This document shows, in pieces, positions 20,965 to 25,004 of a stretch of 25,004 nucleotides of DNA. Source of the stretch: Candidatus Moraniibacteriota bacterium (GTDB lineage: Bacteria > Patescibacteriota > Minisyncoccia > Moranbacterales > UBA2206); contig DPJH01000033.1 in the NCBI GenBank assembly GCA_003543115.1, positions 1 to 25,004 of the forward strand. Reading direction: 5' to 3'. The stretch's first letter is position 1. Each line of letters starts with the position of its first letter. A program made the position numbers and the translations under genes. Below the pieces are notes generated by a model. That model was not told where the DNA came from. It worked only from the letters and a program-made list of their open reading frames with translations, and searched no databases.

Positions 20965-21894
20965 TTATATAGCGACTGGTATGCCTTTGATTCCGGGATG
21001 CGGGTTGTAGTCAGAAAGTTCGAAGTCCTCTTTTCTGAAATCAAACAAGTCGGTTTTTGCGGTGTTTATTTTCATAGTCGGAAAAGGACGCGATTCTCTC
21101 TCTAGCATTTTTTCTACCGCCGGAATTTGATCGACAAAAATATGCGCGTCAGAAATCGTGTGGACATATTCATATGGAATGGTGTTTGTCACATGCGCCA
21201 GCATCATGGCCAATGCGGCATATTGAACCATGTTGGAAGGTACGCCGATAGGAGTGTCTCCTGATCTTTGCATCATATGCAAAGTCAGCTTTCCGTCAAT
21301 TATCCGTATATTCAGCCATCCATGGCAAGGACATACTACCACTTTTTGAGTTTTGCCCTTGCCTCGTCCTGCATATTGAGGAATCCAAGGAGAAACGAAA
21401 TGAGTGCGCAGTTGCGGTTCTTCTTTGATTTGCTCGACAATATGCTTGAATTGGTTGAATGTTTCTCCGGTAATGGTAGGAAAATCATGAAAAGCTGCCC
21501 CATATGAACCAGGCCCTAGATCACCGGTTTCTAGTCCGCGTTTCGAACATTTCTTCTCCGTACACCATATGTCCCACCAATAACAGCCAAATTTTTCCAA
21601 TTCCTCGACGGTTCGAGCGCCATTTATGAAAGCGCAGATTTCTCCAATAGCTTGTTGCCAAATCGTAACTGGAAGCTTGGACATCTTGGGGGCCATATTG
21701 CGTTCGGTTATCATAGGAAATCCGTTCTCTAGCTTAAAACGCATGGGAATCGAACCTATTCTTGTGATGGCATCTGTTCCTTGCTGAGAAACTGCTCTTA
21801 CGCCGTTTTCCAAGACGTCGCGAAGCATGGCTTTATACTGATTATCGGGCGTTCTTTCCTCGACTGGCTTGGTTCTAGCGATATCTTGCATCAT
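20965..21894 (-). CDS. thyA: Thymidylate synthase, divergent ThyA
   Basis: Makes dTMP from dUMP with methylene-tetrahydrofolate. The active-site cysteine is C190 in VVCPCHGW (usually LPPCH). The phosphate- and base-binding segment QRSGDTPIGVPSNMVQYAAL matches the family's QRS-D-x-x-x-G-x-P-x-N, and the conserved N is kept, which favours dUMP over dCMP. The C-terminus PVAI is the usual closing segment. Several positions depart from the textbook enzyme: YGAAFHDF replaces YG-x-QWR, LRTHFVSPW replaces the RR-containing phosphate loop, and the 309 residues exceed the common 264. I read it as an active but distant ThyA branch. The start codon is doubled (ATGATG), after an AAGGAAA ribosome site, one of few here. 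Confidence 0.9.
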   Translation of the reverse strand: MMQDIARTKPVEERTPDNQYKAMLRDVLENGVRAVSQQGTDAITRIGSIPMRFKLENGFPMITERNMAPKMSKLPVTIWQQAIGEICAFINGARTVEELEKFGCYWWDIWCTEKKCSKRGLETGDLGPGSYGAAFHDFPTITGETFNQFKHIVEQIKEEPQLRTHFVSPWIPQYAGRGKGKTQKVVVCPCHGWLNIRIIDGKLTLHMMQRSGDTPIGVPSNMVQYAALAMMLAHVTNTIPYEYVHTISDAHIFVDQIPAVEKMLERESRPFPTMKINTAKTDLFDFRKEDFELSDYNPHPGIKGIPVAI

Positions 21895-21924
21895 AAAGTT
21901 TTCCTTATATAATTTAGTACTGAT

Positions 21925-21952
21925 ATTATAGCTGAACTGAGTATTTTTGCAA
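21925..21952 (-). promoter_or_regulatory. Promoter of thyA-HIT (minus strand)
   Basis: On the minus strand TTGCAA (21952-21947), a 16-base spacer and a perfect TATAAT (21930-21925). Predicted start near 21918, leader about 24 bases. It is back to back with the dfrA promoter. Confidence 0.7.
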
Positions 21953-21974
21953 TAATTATTTTTTTAAAAAAAGC

Positions 21975-22003
21975 TTGTTTGCTATCTTTTGATGTGATAT
22001 TAT
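21975..22003 (+). promoter_or_regulatory. Extended -10 promoter of dfrA (plus strand)
   Basis: TTGTTT (21975-21980), 17 bases, TATTAT (21998-22003), with TGA directly before the -10 box. Together with the thyA promoter it makes a 147-base divergent control region with 22 bases between the two -35 boxes, so one regulator could act on both. Confidence 0.7.
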
Positions 22004-22041
22004 GAGGATAGGAAATAATAGAAATTAGAATTTAAATATTT

Positions 22042-22515
22042 ATGATATCTCTAATAGTGGTAGTAGCAAAAAATAATGCTATCGGGTGCAATAATCAATT
22101 GCTCTGGAATATTCCTGAGGACATGGCTCATTTCAAAAAAATAACTATCGGACATGCGGTGATTATGGGAGATCGGACATTCGAATCGATAGGAAAACCG
22201 CTTTCCCAAAGAAAAAACATTATCGTGACGCGCAACAGGGATTTTCAGGCTCCCGGTTGCGAGATCCGTTTCGATCTGGATGAAATTTTGCAAGAATATA
22301 AAAATAGCGAGGAAGAAGTTTTTGTAATCGGCGGAGGAACAATTTATAAATTAGCATTGCCGATGGTAGATAAGTTGTATCTGACGCTTGTGGATGACGC
22401 TCCAGAAGATGCTGACACTTTTTTCCCGGATTATTCAGAATTCAAAACTGTTATAAGCAGAAAAGATTTAAATAACGGGCAATACAAATTTTCTTTTCTG
22501 GAATTAACTAGATAA
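22042..22515 (+). CDS. folA: Dihydrofolate reductase
   Basis: Regenerates tetrahydrofolate from the dihydrofolate that ThyA produces. Conserved segments are LIVVVAKNNAIGCNNQLLWN at the start, IPEDMAHFKKIT with the catalytic acid at D27, IMGDRTFESIGKPL, IIVTRN and FVIGGGTIYKLALP. At 157 residues it has the usual size. It is divergent to thyA and shares the control region with it, a sensible pairing. It is followed by the dUTPase gene after 61 bases and probably co-transcribed with it. No Shine-Dalgarno sequence. Confidence 0.95.
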   Translation: MISLIVVVAKNNAIGCNNQLLWNIPEDMAHFKKITIGHAVIMGDRTFESIGKPLSQRKNIIVTRNRDFQAPGCEIRFDLDEILQEYKNSEEEVFVIGGGTIYKLALPMVDKLYLTLVDDAPEDADTFFPDYSEFKTVISRKDLNNGQYKFSFLELTR

Positions 22516-22576
22516 TTTTCAGACATGTATTGTATGATCAAGAAGGTGTGCGGAAATCAACAGATAATCTTAATTT

Positions 22577-23002
22577 ATGAAAATTCAAATTCAAAAAATC
22601 AATTCTGAGGCAAAAATTCCCAAATACACTATCGATGGAGACGCAGGAATGGAACTGTATAGTGTGGATGATATGATAATTTTGCCCGGGCAAATCTTGG
22701 CTTGCGCTACGGGGATCATTGTGGCAATTCCTGATGGATATGCAGGTTTGATTTGGGATAAAAGTGGAATTGCCCTTAACGGAGGAATAAAGACTATGGG
22801 TGGAGTCATTGATAGTAATTATAGGGGGGAAGTAAGGGTAATTTTAAAAAATTTATCAGAAAAAGAATATATTATCGGAAGGGGAAATAAAATAGCTCAG
22901 ATGATTATTCAAAAAGTTGAAGCGCCAATTTTGGAAGAAGTGGATGAATTAAGCAAGACTGAAAGAGGGGGCGGAGGATTCGGCAGCACGGGCTTGATAT
23001 AA
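22577..23002 (+). CDS. dut: dUTP diphosphatase (trimeric dUTPase)
   Basis: Hydrolyses dUTP to dUMP, feeding ThyA and keeping uracil out of DNA. The five family motifs can be followed: DAGMELYS (22-29), WDKSGIA (60-66), GGVIDSNYRGEV (75-86) with catalytic D79, GRGNKIAQMII (101-111) and the C-terminal RGGGGFGSTG (130-139). Motif 2 has WDKSG where most enzymes have PRSG, so an aspartate-lysine pair replaces proline-arginine. At 141 residues it is typical. It probably shares a transcript with the DHFR gene. Confidence 0.94.
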   Translation: MKIQIQKINSEAKIPKYTIDGDAGMELYSVDDMIILPGQILACATGIIVAIPDGYAGLIWDKSGIALNGGIKTMGGVIDSNYRGEVRVILKNLSEKEYIIGRGNKIAQMIIQKVEAPILEEVDELSKTERGGGGFGSTGLI

Positions 23003-23004
23003 TC

Positions 23005-23034
23005 TTAGGATTAGAATAAACTATCGAATATAAT
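23005..23034 (+). promoter_or_regulatory. Possible promoter of gatB
   Basis: A perfect TATAAT (23029-23034) lies 40 bases before the gatB ATG. The best -35 candidate is TTAGGA (23005-23010) at an 18-base spacing, which is weak. Confidence 0.35.
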
Positions 23035-23074
23035 TTTTTATTAAGACTTAATTAAAAATAGAAAAATTAATATT

Positions 23075-24544
23075 ATGACCAAATATATTCCTGTTATCGG
23101 CATGGAGATCCATGTGGAACTGAAAACCAAATCTAAGATGTTTTGCGCCTGCAAGAACGGGCTGGGATTGGAAAGTGAGCCTAATGTGAATATATGTCCG
23201 GTTTGCACGGCGCAGCCCGGAACATTGCCAGTTGCCAATCTGGAGGCTATCAGATTCGTGCAAAAGGCGGGGTTGGCGCTCAATTGCAAGATAGCGGAAA
23301 TTTCCAAATTTGACAGGAAAAATTATTTTTATCCCGATATTCCGAAAGGCTATCAGATTTCCCAATATGACCAGCCGCTTTGCGAACATGGACATATTGC
23401 TATTAATGGCAAGGAAGTTGGCATTACGAGAATCCATATGGAAGAAGACACGGGAAAATCAGTCCATCCGAAAGGAGCTGATTACTCACTGATCGATTTC
23501 AATCGGGCAGGCGTGCCGTTGATGGAATTGGTGACAGAGCCTGATATTGAAACCGGAAAAGAAGCGCGCCTTTTCTGCCAGAAATTGCAGCAGATTTTCC
23601 GGTATCTTGAAATTTCTGATGCGGACATGGAGAAGGGGCATATGAGATGCGAAGTGAACATTTCTCTCCACAAAGAAGGCGAAGAAAAATTGAGCGGAAC
23701 TAAAACGGAAATAAAAAACTTGAATTCTTTTCGCGTAGTGGAAAGGGCAGTGGATTTTGAAATTGTGCGCCAAACAGAAATTTTAGAAAAAGGAGAAAAG
23801 GTGATCCAGGAGACTCGTGGCTGGGATGAAGCTAGGGGGGAGACGGTAGCACAGAGAAAAAAGGAGTCCGCTCATGACTATCGTTATTTCCCGGAACCGG
23901 ACATTCCTCCGATGAAATTTGATGCCGGATATGTTCAGGAATTGAGAAAGGAATTGCCGGAACTTCCTGATGTGAAGAGCCAGCGTTTTGTTGAAGAATA
24001 TGGATTATCCACAGAGAACGTGAGTGTAATTACGGCAGAAAGAGATTTGGCTGGATATTTTGAAGAGGTGGTTTCTGAGCTTAAGGAGAAAAAGGAAAGC
24101 GGAGAGTTGAAATCTGAAGAAGAAAAATCTATCAAACTGGCGGCTAATTATATGGTAAGCGAGTTGCAAAAACATCTGGTGAAAAATAATGAAGCCATTA
24201 AAAATATCAAAATAACTCCGGAAAACTATGCGGAATTGATCGGGCATCTGGCAGACGGAAAAATCAATTCCAGCGCAGGCCAGGTTGTTTTGGAAGAAAT
24301 GTATGCAACAGGCGGCGATCCGTCGCAAATCATCGATGAGAAAAATTTGGCTCAAATGAGCGATTCTTCTGAATTGGAAAAGATCGTAGAAGAAGTTTTG
24401 GCTAAGAACCAAAAATCAGTCGAAGATTTCAAAGCCGGCAAGCAAAATGCTTTGCAATTTTTGATGGGACAGGTTATGATGATGACGAAAGGAAAAGCCA
24501 ATCCGGGGCTCGTGATCGAAATGCTAAAGAAAAAATTAGGTTAA
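23075..24544 (+). CDS. gatB: Aspartyl/glutamyl-tRNA amidotransferase subunit B
   Basis: Kinase/amidation subunit of GatCAB, which converts Glu-tRNA-Gln and Asp-tRNA-Asn to Gln-tRNA and Asn-tRNA. The N-terminal block IPVIGMEIHVELKTKSKMFC and the cysteine pair in NICPVCTAQPGTLPV are hallmark; these cysteines are zinc ligands in characterised enzymes. Further blocks are FDRKNYFYPDIPKGYQISQY, HMEEDTGKSVH, DFNRAGVPLMELVTEPDI and HDYRYFPEPDIPP. The C-terminal third (about 340-489) is the helical plus YqeY-like tRNA-binding tail. At 489 residues it is full length. gatA and gatC are not in the window. It complements the archaeal-type AspRS encoded at 4134. Confidence 0.96.
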   Translation: MTKYIPVIGMEIHVELKTKSKMFCACKNGLGLESEPNVNICPVCTAQPGTLPVANLEAIRFVQKAGLALNCKIAEISKFDRKNYFYPDIPKGYQISQYDQPLCEHGHIAINGKEVGITRIHMEEDTGKSVHPKGADYSLIDFNRAGVPLMELVTEPDIETGKEARLFCQKLQQIFRYLEISDADMEKGHMRCEVNISLHKEGEEKLSGTKTEIKNLNSFRVVERAVDFEIVRQTEILEKGEKVIQETRGWDEARGETVAQRKKESAHDYRYFPEPDIPPMKFDAGYVQELRKELPELPDVKSQRFVEEYGLSTENVSVITAERDLAGYFEEVVSELKEKKESGELKSEEEKSIKLAANYMVSELQKHLVKNNEAIKNIKITPENYAELIGHLADGKINSSAGQVVLEEMYATGGDPSQIIDEKNLAQMSDSSELEKIVEEVLAKNQKSVEDFKAGKQNALQFLMGQVMMMTKGKANPGLVIEMLKKKLG

Positions 24545-24569
24545 AAAGTAATTATTAATAATAAAAAAT

Positions 24570-24899
24570 ATGAACATGGAAAAAGCCTTCGCAATGCCTT
24601 CAAAAGATGCTAAGGAGGAAGATTCTTTGGCAGAGGTTCCGGTTGATCAAAGAGATATTGCAAAAGAGGAAAGAAGGAGTTTGCAAAATGCTTCTGATTT
24701 TTTGGAGCAAGCAAGGAATTATACGCAAGAACTTATTGATGCCAGGAGAAAACCTGATAATGAGGAAGAAGTAGAAGAGATACGAAGAGGAATGAAATTG
24801 ACAAGAAATTTAGCTGAAGAACAAATGGCTTTGGCTGCAACAGATGAAGATAGGGAAATTTTTCAAAAATCCATAGAACTTATTAAGAATAATCTGTAG
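24570..24899 (+). CDS. Small hypothetical protein, charged and probably helical
   Basis: A 109-residue soluble protein I do not recognise. It is rich in Glu, Lys and Arg with few aromatic residues, and the part from about residue 35 (SLQNASDFLEQARNYTQELI) onward looks like two long helices. No signal peptide, membrane span or cysteine. It follows gatB by 25 bases with no terminator between and ends just before a strong terminator, so it may be the last gene of the gatB transcript. In-frame ATGs lie at 24570 and 24576. Confidence 0.65.
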   Translation: MNMEKAFAMPSKDAKEEDSLAEVPVDQRDIAKEERRSLQNASDFLEQARNYTQELIDARRKPDNEEEVEEIRRGMKLTRNLAEEQMALAATDEDREIFQKSIELIKNNL

Positions 24900-24911
24900 T
24901 TTTGAAAAAAT

Positions 24912-24949
24912 AAAAGCGGTGAAGCCCGTTGGGGCTTTACCGCTTTTTT
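24912..24949. terminator. Strong terminator after the gatB unit
   Basis: AAAAGCGGTGAAGCCC (24912-24927) pairs with GGGCTTTACCGC plus T residues (24932-24949); one G-T pair breaks an otherwise perfect 14-bp stem with a 4-base loop, and six T residues follow. A-runs on the left also allow use in the reverse direction. Confidence 0.88.
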
Positions 24950-24950
24950 C

Positions 24951-24976
24951 AGAGGGGAAATGCTTTTCCTCTTTTT
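24951..24976 (+). terminator. Second terminator-like hairpin in tandem
   Basis: AGAGGGGAA (24951-24959) can pair with TTTTCCTCT (24964-24972), including two G-T pairs, around a 4-base loop, followed by four more T residues. It may be a backup terminator directly after the first. Confidence 0.4.
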
Positions 24977-25004
24977 CCGAAAAGGTATAGGCGAGCTTGA
25001 TCGC

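Noticed and set aside
24005..24013. Second TTATCCACA word
   Set aside because: It lies in the middle of gatB in a normal coding context; one box is not an origin or regulatory cluster.
24949..25004. Minus-strand open frame entering from the right edge, ending in TGA at 24949-24951 (…GKRGKAFPL)
   Set aside because: Only 17 codons are visible, the residues match nothing I know, and a second hairpin lies inside it. A convergent gene is possible but not supported.
1..25004. CRISPR array, insertion sequence, prophage genes or toxin-antitoxin pair
   Set aside because: I looked for regular direct repeats, transposase or integrase motifs, terminal inverted repeats and small toxin/antitoxin gene pairs and saw none.

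Overview
The window looks like a chromosomal segment of a Patescibacteria / Candidate Phyla Radiation (CPR) bacterium of the Moranbacteria/Parcubacteria kind. This is an inference from gene content and style: an AT-rich genome (about 38% G+C where I counted), short spacers, compact versions of universal enzymes (a ProRS without the editing insert, a 345-residue Pgk), an archaeal-type AspRS together with GatB, a DacA-like peptidase and MraY, and almost no Shine-Dalgarno sequences. The standard genetic code fits: every gene reads through without in-frame TGA.

Layout. Bases 1-8100 hold the tail of an upstream gene, proS, a half-size ABC exporter, a double-receiver response regulator, aspS, an MFS transporter and the condensin pair scpA-scpB. 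Bases 8100-11370 hold a D,D-carboxypeptidase, mraY and pgk. Bases 11426-11807 are a stand-alone tRNA-Ala/tRNA-Ile unit with a good promoter and a structured leader. Bases 11853-14148 are the secE-nusG-rplK-rplA operon, with a palindrome inside its promoter and a strong terminator at the end. Bases 14171-16305 hold two exported proteins, a membrane-anchored TPR protein and a small cysteine-rich protein.

Bases 16314-23002 are the most coherent and most unusual part, a deoxynucleotide/thymidylate locus. On the plus strand are a dNMP-kinase-like P-loop protein, a second P-loop kinase of UPF0200 type, a HIGH-type nucleotidyltransferase, and a dCMP deaminase with an N-terminal extension that itself looks like a degenerate nucleotidyltransferase. 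On the minus strand are a divergent ThyA, two HIT-superfamily proteins with different catalytic triads (HxHxQ and HxHxH) and an unrecognised gene. Back on the plus strand are DHFR and dUTPase. Together they give dCMP to dUMP, dUTP to dUMP, dUMP to dTMP, folate recycling and probably phosphorylation of the product. gatB and a small unknown gene close the window.

The gene pair at 19268-20340 stands out from its surroundings. It has more G+C, purine-rich ribosome binding sites, an ATGA overlap and the only TGA stop among 28 complete genes, so it may be a recent arrival. All family assignments come from motifs read by eye; no database search was run.
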